Assembly (NCBI GenBank): GCA_030607715.1 | Contig: JAUWJM010000014.1 | Location: 1-18,587 of the forward strand | Origin: Candidatus Aerophobota bacterium | GTDB taxonomy: Bacteria > Aerophobota > Aerophobia > Aerophobales > B3-G15 | Reading direction: 5' to 3' | DNA length: 18,587 nt | Shown: in pieces, positions 7,620-14,491 of the stretch | Layout of the letters: every line of letters starts with the position of its first letter | Numbering within the stretch: position 1 is the first letter of the stretch | Notes under the pieces: generated by a model | What the model saw: the letters and a program-made list of their open reading frames with translations, nothing else | Told to the model about the DNA's origin: nothing | Database searches by the model: none | Translations under genes and position numbers: made by a program

Positions 7620-8574
7620 ATTTAGTCCTTTTTTCATGGCCCTCGTAAATTCTTACCATTTTCTGAACCAAACTGTGTCTTACCACATCTCTTTGAGTTA
7701 AATAAACAGTCTTAATTCCTTTTATATCCTTAAAGAGAGATTGCACTTCTACCAACCCTGAAGCTTTGCGAGGAGCAAGATCTATCTGAGTAATGTCCCC
7801 GGTAACCACTACCTTGGAACCAAAACCCAGGCGAGTGAGAAACATCTTCATCTGTTCATAAGTGGTGTTTTGAGCTTCATCCAGAATAATGAAAGCATCG
7901 TTTAAAGTGCGTCCTCTCATATAAGCCAGGGGTGCAATTTCAATCATATCTCTTTCCAGAAAGGAATGAAATTTATCAGCTAAAATTAACTCATATAGAG
8001 CATCGCAAAGGGGACGAAGATAAGGTGCCACTTTTTCTTCCAGTCTCCCGGGTAGATAACCTAATTTTTCTCCTACCTCTACTGTAGGACGAGTTAAAAC
8101 GATCCGAACTACCTCTTCTTTATCCAGAGCTGCCACTGCCATAGCTACCGCTAAATAAGTTTTGCCGGTTCCAGCAGGACCAATAGCGAAAACAACATCA
8201 TTGTTTTTAATTGCCTTTGCATACCTTTTTTGTCCTTCAGTTCTCGGCCTAATCTTTTTACCTCTGGAAGTGGTAAAAATAACTAAGTCCTTCAACTCCT
8301 CCCTTAAATTTTTTCCTTCCTCTATTTGATGCAAGGCTAATTTTATCTCTGCTGTTCCAGGAACATATCCCCGGTTAAGTTGAGAAAAGATATCCTTTAC
8401 CAATTCTTCAGCTTTATCTACCTTTTCAGTTTCTCCTTTAATTTTAAGAAAGTTATCCCTTAAAAAAACCTCCACATCCAATTCCTTTTCAATCAATCTC
8501 AAATTCTCATCTCTTTTTCCAAAAAAAAGAGATATTTTCTCTAAATCCTCTACTTTAAGTTTTGATACTTTCAC
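7600..8574 (-). CDS. phoH: PhoH-family ATPase
   Basis: Cytoplasmic P-loop ATPase of the PhoH/YbeZ type, often encoded beside ybeY and thought to act with it in RNA metabolism. An N-terminal KH-like region (residues 5-65, FFGKRDENLRLIEKELDVEV) precedes the ATPase core. The core has Walker A GPAGTGKT (132-139), Walker B FIILDEAQN (228-236), and the downstream VVTGDITQID and TQRDVVRH motifs. At 324 residues it has family length. The start is GTG at 8574, which fits the usual N-terminal alignment but has only a weak SD. A strong AAAGGAG lies 26 bases too far upstream. It is the first gene of the minus-strand operon, behind a near-consensus promoter at 8649-8621. Confidence 0.95.
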   Translation of the reverse strand: MKVSKLKVEDLEKISLFFGKRDENLRLIEKELDVEVFLRDNFLKIKGETEKVDKAEELVKDIFSQLNRGYVPGTAEIKLALHQIEEGKNLREELKDLVIFTTSRGKKIRPRTEGQKRYAKAIKNNDVVFAIGPAGTGKTYLAVAMAVAALDKEEVVRIVLTRPTVEVGEKLGYLPGRLEEKVAPYLRPLCDALYELILADKFHSFLERDMIEIAPLAYMRGRTLNDAFIILDEAQNTTYEQMKMFLTRLGFGSKVVVTGDITQIDLAPRKASGLVEVQSLFKDIKGIKTVYLTQRDVVRHSLVQKMVRIYEGHEKRTKYAQKSK

Positions 8575-8620
8575 ATCTTTTGCTCGAAAACTGTAATATT
8601 CTCCTTTGAATAGTTGCTTA

Positions 8621-8649
8621 ATTATTATTTAAAACAAAAAATATGTCAA
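8621..8649 (-). promoter_or_regulatory. Near-consensus housekeeping promoter for the phoH-to-rseP operon
   Basis: Read on the minus strand, TTGACA (8649-8644, six of six) is followed by a 17-base spacer and AATAAT (8626-8621, five of six). Transcription would begin near 8614, giving a leader of about 40 bases before the phoH GTG. It is the only strong promoter-like site seen upstream of this gene run. Confidence 0.75.
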
Positions 8650-8667
8650 GCAAAAAGAGAATTAAGT

Positions 8668-8694
8668 GAACTTTTTTTATATTTTTTAGTCTAA
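8668..8694 (+). promoter_or_regulatory. Sigma-E-like (ECF) promoter for the Spy-like gene
   Basis: GAACTT (8668-8673), a 16-base spacer and TCTAA (8690-8694) closely match the enterobacterial sigma-E consensus GAACTT-N16-TCTGA. Transcription would start near 8700, leaving a leader of about 94 bases that contains the 8-base repeat. It points at a periplasmic stress-chaperone gene followed by an ECF sigma operon. That context makes recognition by the local sigma factor likely, but this is inference. Confidence 0.62.
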
Positions 8695-8735
8695 ATAGAC
8701 AATCCGAATCAATAAAAATTTTAAGACCGGGTTTA

Positions 8736-8773
8736 CTTGGTGTCTTTGTGTCTTGGTGGCTAAATAATTATTA
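8736..8773 (+). repeat. 8-base imperfect tandem repeat in the Spy-like gene leader
   Basis: Three 8-base units of the form YCTTKGTG or close to it (ACTTGGTG, TCTTTGTG, TCTTGGTG) are followed by GCTAAATAATTATTA. A related word occurs in the opposite orientation at 17642-17667, matching 20 of 26 bases with mostly transition differences. It lies between the predicted transcription start and the SD. Confidence 0.6.
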
Positions 8774-8793
8774 AAAAATAAGGAGAAGAAAAA

Positions 8794-9309
8794 ATGAGAA
8801 AAAAATGGAAAATGAGAGGGGGGATTGTTCTTTTGCTGGTGGGGTTTATATTATCTATAGGAAGCATTTCCTGGGCTGGGTCAGATTCTTATGGTTCGCA
8901 GCCGCAGATAAGAAAAAAACAAGTTCAGAGTCAACAGGGAAGAAAAGAGTGGATGCAAGGCCAGTCTAAAGAGAGATTTAATTTTAACCTTACTCCAGAG
9001 CAAAGAATGAAGCTAACCCGTCTAAATCTTTTTTTTCGGGAACAGACTGTGGATCTACGCGGCGAGCTGGTAAAAAAGAGGATTAAACTTCAAAGGTTGT
9101 GGTTAAAAAAAATACCGGATCGAGCCAAAATGTATTCTCTAATAGATGAGATTTCCGAAATCAAGGCCCAGATAAACAAAAAGACAGTTGATTATATTCT
9201 GCGGGTAAAGGAAATTTTAACACCAGAGCAATTAAAGAAACTCCTTCCTCTCAAAACAAAACTTAGACAGAGGGCAATGCATTCCCCTGTCCCTGATCTT
9301 AACCGATAA
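8794..9309 (+). CDS. Spy/CpxP-like periplasmic LTxxQ protein
   Basis: Predicted periplasmic, mostly helical protein of the Spy/CpxP/ZraP group, whose members act as chaperones or stress-signal modulators. A signal peptide covers residues 1-28 (core GGIVLLLVGFILSIGSI, cleavage after SWA). A Gln/Lys-rich, probably disordered stretch follows (33-60). Two LTPEQ motifs (66-70 and 142-146) bracket a helical hairpin, as in the LTxxQ family. At 171 residues it is of usual size. AAGGAG lies 8 bases before the ATG. The sigma-E-like promoter upstream and the sigma/anti-sigma/RseB genes downstream suggest an envelope-stress effector. The family assignment rests on architecture and LTxxQ motifs; the ligand is unknown. 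Confidence 0.75.
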   Translation: MRKKWKMRGGIVLLLVGFILSIGSISWAGSDSYGSQPQIRKKQVQSQQGRKEWMQGQSKERFNFNLTPEQRMKLTRLNLFFREQTVDLRGELVKKRIKLQRLWLKKIPDRAKMYSLIDEISEIKAQINKKTVDYILRVKEILTPEQLKKLLPLKTKLRQRAMHSPVPDLNR

Positions 9310-9333
9310 ATCCTTAGATATCTAATGGGCAAA

Positions 9334-9364
9334 TGCAAGGGAAAGGTCATGCCTTTCCCTTGCA
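9334..9364. other. Perfect 13-bp inverted repeat (strong hairpin) without a U-tract
   Basis: Arms TGCAAGGGAAAGG (9334-9346) and CCTTTCCCTTGCA (9352-9364) are perfectly complementary around a 5-base loop (TCATG). It begins 25 bases after the Spy-like stop and ends 94 bases before the sigma-factor start. No run of T follows on either strand, so it does not fit an ordinary intrinsic terminator. mRNA 3'-end protection, attenuation or a processing site are possible. The remaining bases to 9458 show no clear promoter. Confidence 0.7.
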
Positions 9365-9458
9365 AATCACGGGAAAACTGCTAAACTACAACTTAGACTT
9401 TCTTAACTCATTTATTTATAGATAAACAGGAAAGAACAACTAACCTGAACAGGTAAAA

Positions 9459-10052
9459 ATGAACATTCCCGATGAGGTTCTAATTTCCAGATTTAAGGAA
9501 GGGGATAAAGACAGTTTTAGAAGATTGGTGGAAAAATATCAAACTAAAGTTTACAGTATAGTTTTAGCAATGGTAAGGGACAAAAATAATGCCGATGATC
9601 TTTCTCAGGAAATCTTCATTAAAGTTCATCGAGGTCTTATTCACTTTAAGGGAAAATCTAAATTCTTTACCTGGCTCTACCGCATTACAATAAATACCTG
9701 CCTCAATGCCCAGAACACTCGTAAAAGAAAACCTAAAACTATCCTTTTGTCTTATCCAGTGGGTGAGAAAGAAAATCCTCTCTCCACACAACTCCCACAA
9801 GATACGGTTAAATCACCTATGGAGATTTTGAAAAATAAAGAGCTGGGAGTGAAGATAAAATTAGCTATTGATTCATTATCGGACGGGCTAAGAGAAGTTT
9901 TTATCCTTCGGGAAGTGGAGGATCTATCTTACAGGGAGTTATCAAAGATTCTTCAATGTTCTGAGGGAACTATAAAATCTCGTTTGTTTAGAGCTCGAGA
10001 AGGGCTAAAAAAGAAACTTGCACCTTATTTAGGAGAACAATATGAATTGTGA
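9459..10052 (+). CDS. ECF sigma factor (RpoE-like)
   Basis: Group 4 sigma factor that directs RNA polymerase to stress promoters. Region 2 spans about residues 16-90 (DSFRRLVEKYQTKVYSI, then NADDLSQEIFIKVHRGL with the core-binding helix, and FFTWLYRITINTCLN). Region 4 spans about 132-192 (LSDGLREVFILREVEDLSY, then EGTIKSRLFRAREGLKKKL, a helix-turn-helix). At 197 residues it has normal ECF length, and the motifs resemble the RpoE branch. AGGT lies 5 bases before the ATG. Its last 11 bases overlap the start of the anti-sigma gene, the classic coupled sigma/anti-sigma layout. It probably recognises the GAACTT-N16-TCTAA site upstream of 8794. I found no convincing copy of that site just ahead of its own start. 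Confidence 0.93.
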   Translation: MNIPDEVLISRFKEGDKDSFRRLVEKYQTKVYSIVLAMVRDKNNADDLSQEIFIKVHRGLIHFKGKSKFFTWLYRITINTCLNAQNTRKRKPKTILLSYPVGEKENPLSTQLPQDTVKSPMEILKNKELGVKIKLAIDSLSDGLREVFILREVEDLSYRELSKILQCSEGTIKSRLFRAREGLKKKLAPYLGEQYEL

Positions 10053-10506
10053 TTGGTTTAGGAAGAATCTCTCCACTTATATTGATGGAGAAGTATATTT
10101 TTTAGCTAAATGGCGAATTAAGCGGCATCTCAAAAGATGTCCAAAGTGCAGCAAAGAGTATAACCAGCTCAAGAAAATCCATAAATTAAGCAAGCTTGCA
10201 ATTCTTGTCAATCCCGAGCCTCACTTCTATGACCGCCTTAGAGCAAGGCTCCCTGAACTAAAAACTATTAAGTATGAAAGAGCCTGGGTCTTTAAAAAGA
10301 TATGGATATCTCTGCCCCAAGAAGGAAAAGCTGCTATTATGGTGGGATTAGCGCTAATTTTATTCTTGTCAGTGTTTTATCCCCGTTTATTTTCCACTTC
10401 TTTAAATATTGACCGGTTTGAGAAGGAATATCTACTGTCTCGAGAAACTCTCACCTGTGTGGGAGAACCAGCTACACCATTAATATTGATAAGCGAAGAG
10501 GAATAA
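10042..10506 (+). CDS. Zinc-finger (ZAS) transmembrane anti-sigma factor
   Basis: Membrane protein expected to hold the ECF sigma factor inactive at the inner membrane. The N-terminus carries the anti-sigma zinc motif HxxxCxxC (His29, Cys33, Cys36 in RHLKRCPKC), with Cys3 in MNCDWF as the likely fourth ligand. A single hydrophobic segment (about residues 97-115) follows, then a short tail of about 38 residues predicted in the periplasm. The order cytoplasmic inhibitor, membrane helix and periplasmic tail fits RseA-like proteins cut by a periplasmic protease and then by RseP. The SD AGGAG is 6 bases before the ATG, inside the sigma gene, and the 11-base overlap indicates coupling. Identification rests on motif, topology and position. 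Confidence 0.88.
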   Translation: MNCDWFRKNLSTYIDGEVYFLAKWRIKRHLKRCPKCSKEYNQLKKIHKLSKLAILVNPEPHFYDRLRARLPELKTIKYERAWVFKKIWISLPQEGKAAIMVGLALILFLSVFYPRLFSTSLNIDRFEKEYLLSRETLTCVGEPATPLILISEEE

Positions 10507-10509
10507 GAA

Positions 10510-11535
10510 ATGAATTTAAATAAATCCAGGAGAGTTTTGTTTCCCCTCTTTTTGGGCTTATTGTTAATCAGTTCTCCATTATTAGCGCAGAAAAACGAGG
10601 ATATCTTAAAATTATCTTTTAATGCTCAATTTCAGGTAAATTTTGAGGGAATAGAAAAAACACAGATTTACACTTCTAATAGAGTATATGGTTTTGTATC
10701 TAAAGTAATCTACCAAAAGCCAAATTTTATATATGTGGAATATCTGGACCCTCCTCAGATAAAGGGTAGAATTATAATTGATGATGGAGAAAAAAGAATA
10801 GAATATCTGCCCGGAATTAAGAAAAAAATAAGAGCTCTTCCCTCTCTTAATCATCCTCAGGTAAAAGAAAAAAAAGAGAGAGCTCTAAAAATAATGCTCA
10901 CCAACTTTAACATCTCCGAGATTTTCGAGGGAAAAATTCTGGAAAGACAAGTTTATGTAATTTCTCTTTACCCAAAAGATTCGATTAGTCTATTTCTGAA
11001 ATTATGGATAGATAAAAAAACTCACCTCATACTAAGAAGAGAAAAATACAACTCAGAGGGAAAACTAATCTCATCTTCACATTACATCAAGATAAATTTT
11101 AACAAACATTTTTCTAAAGAAAAGTTCTATGATCAACTTCCCAGGATTCCCTCAATCATAGAAAAATCCCCCTCATCCTCCTGCTACACTTTACAGGAAA
11201 TTAAAGCTCGGGCTAACTTTCCCATCTATTTGCCAGGCTATCTACCTCCTGGATATATCTTCCAGGAAGGTGAAGTAATAGTAAAGAAAAAAGCCGTGAA
11301 ACTATCCTATACCAATGGCCTGGAAGTAATAGCTTTCTTTCAGAGACCCTCCATAAATATAACAATGGGACCTCATAAGCAAATGAGATTTGATAATGTG
11401 CGGATAAGATTTAAAGAAGGCCCATATGGTAAAACTTTAGTATGGAACAGAAAAAGGAAAACCTTTGTGCTAATGGGAGAGGTTCCCCTGGAAGAACTGA
11501 TAAAAATTGCCCGATCCATCAAACAAAATAGCTGA
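10510..11535 (+). CDS. MucB/RseB-like periplasmic sigma-E regulatory protein
   Basis: Predicted exported protein of the MucB/RseB type, which in relatives binds the periplasmic tail of the anti-sigma factor and senses mislocalised lipoproteins or LPS. The signal peptide is residues 1-26 (LFPLFLGLLLISSPLLA). Residues 30-205 match the LolA-like beta fold of the N-domain (FNAQFQVNFEGIEK, IYVEYLDPPQIKGRIIIDDG, LWIDKKTHLILRREKY). Residues 220-341 match the small C-terminal domain (FPIYLPGYLPPGYIF). At 341 residues it has family length. It starts 3 bases after the anti-sigma stop, with GAGG 9 bases before the ATG. An outer-membrane lipoprotein-sorting relative is the alternative, but the C-domain and operon favour RseB. 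The stop codon lies in a 7-base repeat. Confidence 0.84.
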   Translation: MNLNKSRRVLFPLFLGLLLISSPLLAQKNEDILKLSFNAQFQVNFEGIEKTQIYTSNRVYGFVSKVIYQKPNFIYVEYLDPPQIKGRIIIDDGEKRIEYLPGIKKKIRALPSLNHPQVKEKKERALKIMLTNFNISEIFEGKILERQVYVISLYPKDSISLFLKLWIDKKTHLILRREKYNSEGKLISSSHYIKINFNKHFSKEKFYDQLPRIPSIIEKSPSSSCYTLQEIKARANFPIYLPGYLPPGYIFQEGEVIVKKKAVKLSYTNGLEVIAFFQRPSINITMGPHKQMRFDNVRIRFKEGPYGKTLVWNRKRKTFVLMGEVPLEELIKIARSIKQNS

Positions 11536-11553
11536 TAGCTCATAGCTCATAGG
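11529..11553 (+). repeat. 7-base tandem repeat covering the RseB-like stop codon
   Basis: TAGCTGA, TAGCTCA, TAGCTCA and a partial TAGG follow one another. The TGA stop of the RseB-like gene (11533-11535) is part of the first unit. The remaining bases up to the promoter at 11660 are AT-rich and contain no clear terminator hairpin. Confidence 0.6.
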
Positions 11554-11659
11554 AAATTCAAAAATCTTTCAGAAAAACCATTAAACTTTTTATTTTTTTC
11601 TCTTTCCTAAGAAATTATTGAAATTCCGATGCTTTAAGATATATCCTGCCAAACTTTAG

Positions 11660-11688
11660 TTGACAGTATCCCTCACTAATTCTATAAT
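11660..11688 (+). promoter_or_regulatory. Perfect consensus housekeeping promoter for pyrK-GTPase-pyrD
   Basis: TTGACA (11660-11665), exactly 17 bases of spacer, then TATAAT (11683-11688): both hexamers match the sigma-70 consensus at all six positions. Transcription would start near 11695, leaving about 25 bases before the TTG start at 11720. The hexamers lie in an open frame continuous with pyrK, which can mislead start prediction. Confidence 0.82.
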
Positions 11689-11719
11689 GAAAAAGATTGC
11701 TTCACTTAAGGAGAGAATT

Positions 11720-12535
11720 TTGAACTTTTCCTTAAAAGAAATTTCTATATACCAGACACAAGCAGAAATTTTGTCCAATCAAAAACTAACCTTTAAATAT
11801 TATAAACTAAAATTACACACTCCTCGAATTTCTCGGGAAGCTAAACCAGGACAATTTATCCATCTCAGAGTAGAGGATACTTACTATCCTTTGTTAAGAA
11901 GGCCCTTTAGTATTCATCGTGTTGCAGGAGAATCTATAGAGATACTTTATCAAATAGTTGGATTAGGGACCCAGATTTTATCCCAAAAAAGAAAAGGGGA
12001 TAGCTTAGATTTGATAGGTCCCCTTGGAAAAGGATTCTTGATAAATCAGACTACAAAACAACATATCTTAATAGCTGGAGGAATAGGAGTTGCTCCTCTT
12101 GTTTTTTTAGCCCAGAGATTAAGCAAAATGTGCACCCTTTCAAAATACAATACCCCTTCAGTATTTTTAGGATTTAAGACCAAAGATAAAATTCTTTGCC
12201 AGAAAGACTTTAATGAATTGGGAATGAATATAAAAATAGCTACCGAAGATGGGACCTGTGGCTACAAAGGTAAAATTAGTGAGCTTTTTGAGCATTTTAT
12301 TGGTAATTTTCCCTTAAAATCTCTTAGTGTATACGCCTGCGGTCCTGTTCTTATGCTCAAAAAGTTATCCTGGCTTTCCTATAAATATCTATTTTCCTGT
12401 CAAGTTTCAATGGAGGAAAAAATGGGCTGTGGAATAGGAGCTTGTCGGGGATGTGTAATAAAAGGAGCATCGGGTTATCTTAGGGTATGCCAGGATGGCC
12501 CTGTATTTAATGTAGATGAGATTAAGGAGATATAA
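11720..12535 (+). CDS. pyrK: Dihydroorotate dehydrogenase electron-transfer subunit
   Basis: Iron-sulfur flavoprotein subunit of class 1B dihydroorotate dehydrogenase, passing electrons from PyrD to NAD+. Residues are numbered from TTG 11720 (272 codons including the stop). The FAD-binding domain has LRRPFSIH and GPLGKGF. The NAD-binding domain has AGGIGVAPL and the conserved YACGP. The [2Fe-2S] cluster has CGIGACRGC and a fourth Cys 11 residues later, in RVCQDGPVF. I chose TTG 11720 because AAGGAG ends 6 bases upstream and the protein then begins close to the family N-terminus. The in-frame TTG 11660 and ATG 11687 lie within the promoter. It is separated from its partner pyrD by a GTPase gene. 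Confidence 0.92.
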   Translation: MNFSLKEISIYQTQAEILSNQKLTFKYYKLKLHTPRISREAKPGQFIHLRVEDTYYPLLRRPFSIHRVAGESIEILYQIVGLGTQILSQKRKGDSLDLIGPLGKGFLINQTTKQHILIAGGIGVAPLVFLAQRLSKMCTLSKYNTPSVFLGFKTKDKILCQKDFNELGMNIKIATEDGTCGYKGKISELFEHFIGNFPLKSLSVYACGPVLMLKKLSWLSYKYLFSCQVSMEEKMGCGIGACRGCVIKGASGYLRVCQDGPVFNVDEIKEI

Positions 12536-13525
12536 TTGCCAGCAAATCTTCCTCCTCAGTACTATGAGACCGAGCGGAAATACAAATTAGCTAAAAACTA
12601 TGAGGAAAAAATTACCATATTACAAGAGATGTTAGCAATTATGCCTAAACACAAGGGAACAGATAGATTGCAGGGTGATCTTAGAGCTAAAATTTCCAAA
12701 CTCCGCAGAGCCTCTCAGAAAAAACCAGTAGCCATACGAAGAACCCATATCGATCATATCCCCAGAGAAGGAGACGCTCAAGTTACCCTGATAGGCCCAC
12801 CTAATGCAGGGAAATCTCAAATTTTAGCTAATTTCACCAATGCCACTCCTCAAATAGCTTCTTATCCCTTTACTACACAAGAACCTATGGTAGGAATGAT
12901 GTCCTGGGAAAACATAAAAATCCAAATAGTAGATACTCCTCCCATAATCAATGAATTCCTGCCTTCCTATTTACCGGCCATTATTAGAGAAACAGATCTT
13001 GCCTTGTTAGTAGTAGATTTAAGCAGTGATGAGCTGCTGGAACAGATAGAAATGGTAGTGGAAAAATTAAAAGAGGCAAAAATTGCTCTTATAGGAAAAA
13101 TACTAAAAAATGATTGTGCAGAAGGAACTATTTGCAAAAAGACACTGATACTGGGCAATAAAATGGATGCAGAAGGATCCGGGCAGCGGCTGGAGATATT
13201 AAAAGATCTATATAAAGGTGAGTTTTCCATAATTTCCATTTCTGCTATAAATTCATCTTGCCAGGATGAGGTGAAAAGAGAAATTTACCGAGCCCTTAAA
13301 ATTATCAGGATTTACACTAAGGTTCCGGGAAAATCAGCCGATTTAAATGACCCAGTAGTTTTAGAGGAAAAAAGCAAGGTCATTGATGCTGCCCGAGCCA
13401 TTCATAAAGATTTCGCCAAAAATTTAAAATATACTAAAATATGGCGAAAAAACAAGTTTGATGCCTGGAAGGTAGATAAAAATTACGGCTTAGAGGAAGG
13501 AGACATTTTAGAGTTCCATATTTAG
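12536..13525 (+). CDS. TGS-domain GTPase (Obg/DRG-related)
   Basis: Cytoplasmic GTP-binding protein related to the Obg/DRG group; such TGS GTPases are thought to act on ribosomes or RNA, but this subfamily has no firm role. A charged helical N-domain (residues 1-70, with ETERKYKLAKNYEEKI and PKHKGTDRLQ) precedes the G domain. The G motifs are G1 GPPNAGKS (87-94), G2 PFTTQ (111-115), G3 DTPP (133-136), G4 NKMD (208-211) and G5 SA (236-237). The C-terminal TGS domain covers about 255-329 and ends in GLEEGDILEFHI. DTPP replaces the usual DxxG, as in part of this group. The start is TTG directly after the pyrK stop, with AAGGAG 6 bases upstream. Its position inside a pyrimidine pair is unusual. 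Confidence 0.88.
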   Translation: MPANLPPQYYETERKYKLAKNYEEKITILQEMLAIMPKHKGTDRLQGDLRAKISKLRRASQKKPVAIRRTHIDHIPREGDAQVTLIGPPNAGKSQILANFTNATPQIASYPFTTQEPMVGMMSWENIKIQIVDTPPIINEFLPSYLPAIIRETDLALLVVDLSSDELLEQIEMVVEKLKEAKIALIGKILKNDCAEGTICKKTLILGNKMDAEGSGQRLEILKDLYKGEFSIISISAINSSCQDEVKREIYRALKIIRIYTKVPGKSADLNDPVVLEEKSKVIDAARAIHKDFAKNLKYTKIWRKNKFDAWKVDKNYGLEEGDILEFHI

Positions 13526-13558
13526 CCACAGATTAACGCGGATGAACACAGAATTTAA
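13526..13558 (+). repeat. 10-base imperfect repeat forming the pyrD leader
   Basis: Units CACAGATTAA, CGCGGATGAA and CACAGAATTT follow directly on the GTPase stop and end at the pyrD ATG. No SD is present. A six-codon frame (ATG 13542 to TGA 13562) overlaps the pyrD start as ATGA. Confidence 0.55.
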
Positions 13559-14491
13559 ATGAAAAAAAACATTAACCTTACTACAAAACTGGGTAGACTT
13601 AAATTAAAAAATCCTGTGCTGGTGGCCTCAGGAACTTTTGGTTATGGAGAGGAGTATTCTCAATTTTTAAATTTAAGTGAGCTTGGAGGACTAATAACCA
13701 AAGCAGTAACCTTAAGTCCTACTGCTGGTAATCCTCCTCCCCGCCTTGCTGAGACACCAGCCGGCCTTCTTAACTGTATTGGTTTAGAAAACCCTGGAGT
13801 GGATATATTCATAAAAGAAAAACTTCCCTTTCTAAGGAAGTTTGATACTAAAATAATTGTAAATATTGCTGGAGAAAAAGAAAGTGATTATCTTGAACTA
13901 ACAAAAATACTAAGCAAAGTAGAGGGAATAGATGCATTGGAGATAAATATATCCTGCCCCAATGTTAAAAAGGGTGGGTATAGCCTGGGTATAAATCCAG
14001 GTAAGGTTTATTCCCTGACTAAATCTCTGAAAAAGGTTACCCATCTTCCCTTAATTGTTAAACTTACCCCCAATGTTACCGATGTAACAGAAACTGCCAA
14101 AGCGGCTGAAGATGCTGGAGCTGAAGCTTTATCCTTAATAAATACCCTCCTGGGTATGGCAATTGATGTCCCCACTCAAAAACCAAAACTAAGTAATATC
14201 ACCGGTGGTCTATCTGGACCAGCTATAAGGCCAGTTGCAGTAAGGATGGTATGGCAGGTAGCCCAAAAGGTAGAAATTCCCTTAATTGGAATGGGAGGAA
14301 TAATGAGCTCTGAAGATGCTCTGGAGTTTGTATTAGCCGGGGCAAGTGCCATAGCTATAGGAACAGCTAATTTTGTTGACCCTAAGACTCCTATTAAGGT
14401 AGCTAAAGGAATAGAATGCTATTTAAAAGAAAAGAGAATCAACAATTTCCAGGAGTTAATAGGTAAAATAAAAACGGAGAGAATTCCTTGA
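13559..14491 (+). CDS. pyrD: Dihydroorotate dehydrogenase, class 1B catalytic subunit
   Basis: FMN enzyme oxidising dihydroorotate to orotate, the fourth step of pyrimidine synthesis, and passing electrons to PyrK. Diagnostic blocks are [14 protein letters not shown] (residues 17-30), the substrate loop around [11 protein letters not shown] (70-80), catalytic Cys133 in [20 protein letters not shown], and the FMN phosphate-binding LIGMGGI and [10 protein letters not shown]. The Cys base and the nearby pyrK place it in class 1B. At 310 residues it has normal length. The ATG has no SD, because the leader is a short repeat. Translation may depend on coupling through the repeat-borne mini-frame or on the upstream GTPase. 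The stop overlaps the next gene as TTGA. Confidence 0.96.
   Translation: MKKNINLTTKLGRLKLKNPVLVASGTFGYGEEYSQFLNLSELGGLITKAVTLSPTAGNPPPRLAETPAGLLNCIGLENPGVDIFIKEKLPFLRKFDTKIIVNIAGEKESDYLELTKILSKVEGIDALEINISCPNVKKGGYSLGINPGKVYSLTKSLKKVTHLPLIVKLTPNVTDVTETAKAAEDAGAEALSLINTLLGMAIDVPTQKPKLSNITGGLSGPAIRPVAVRMVWQVAQKVEIPLIGMGGIMSSEDALEFVLAGASAIAIGTANFVDPKTPIKVAKGIECYLKEKRINNFQELIGKIKTERIP

Noticed and set aside
9334..9364. The 13-bp inverted repeat as a standard intrinsic terminator.
   Set aside because: No T-run follows the stem on either strand, so I list it only as a hairpin of unknown role.
9443..9454. ACCTG-AA-CAGGT palindrome before the sigma-factor start as an operator.
   Set aside because: Five-base arms around a 2-base centre are easily found by chance, and it overlaps the SD; no second copy was seen.
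9365..9458. A sigma-E-like autoregulatory promoter directly ahead of the sigma gene.
   Set aside because: An AACTT occurs at about 9390, but no TCTRA follows at 15-17 bases.
11660..11719. Extension of pyrK to an upstream in-frame TTG or to ATG 11687.
   Set aside because: Both codons lie within the -35/-10 hexamers of a perfect promoter and have no SD. TTG 11720 has AAGGAG at 6 bases and matches the family N-terminus better.
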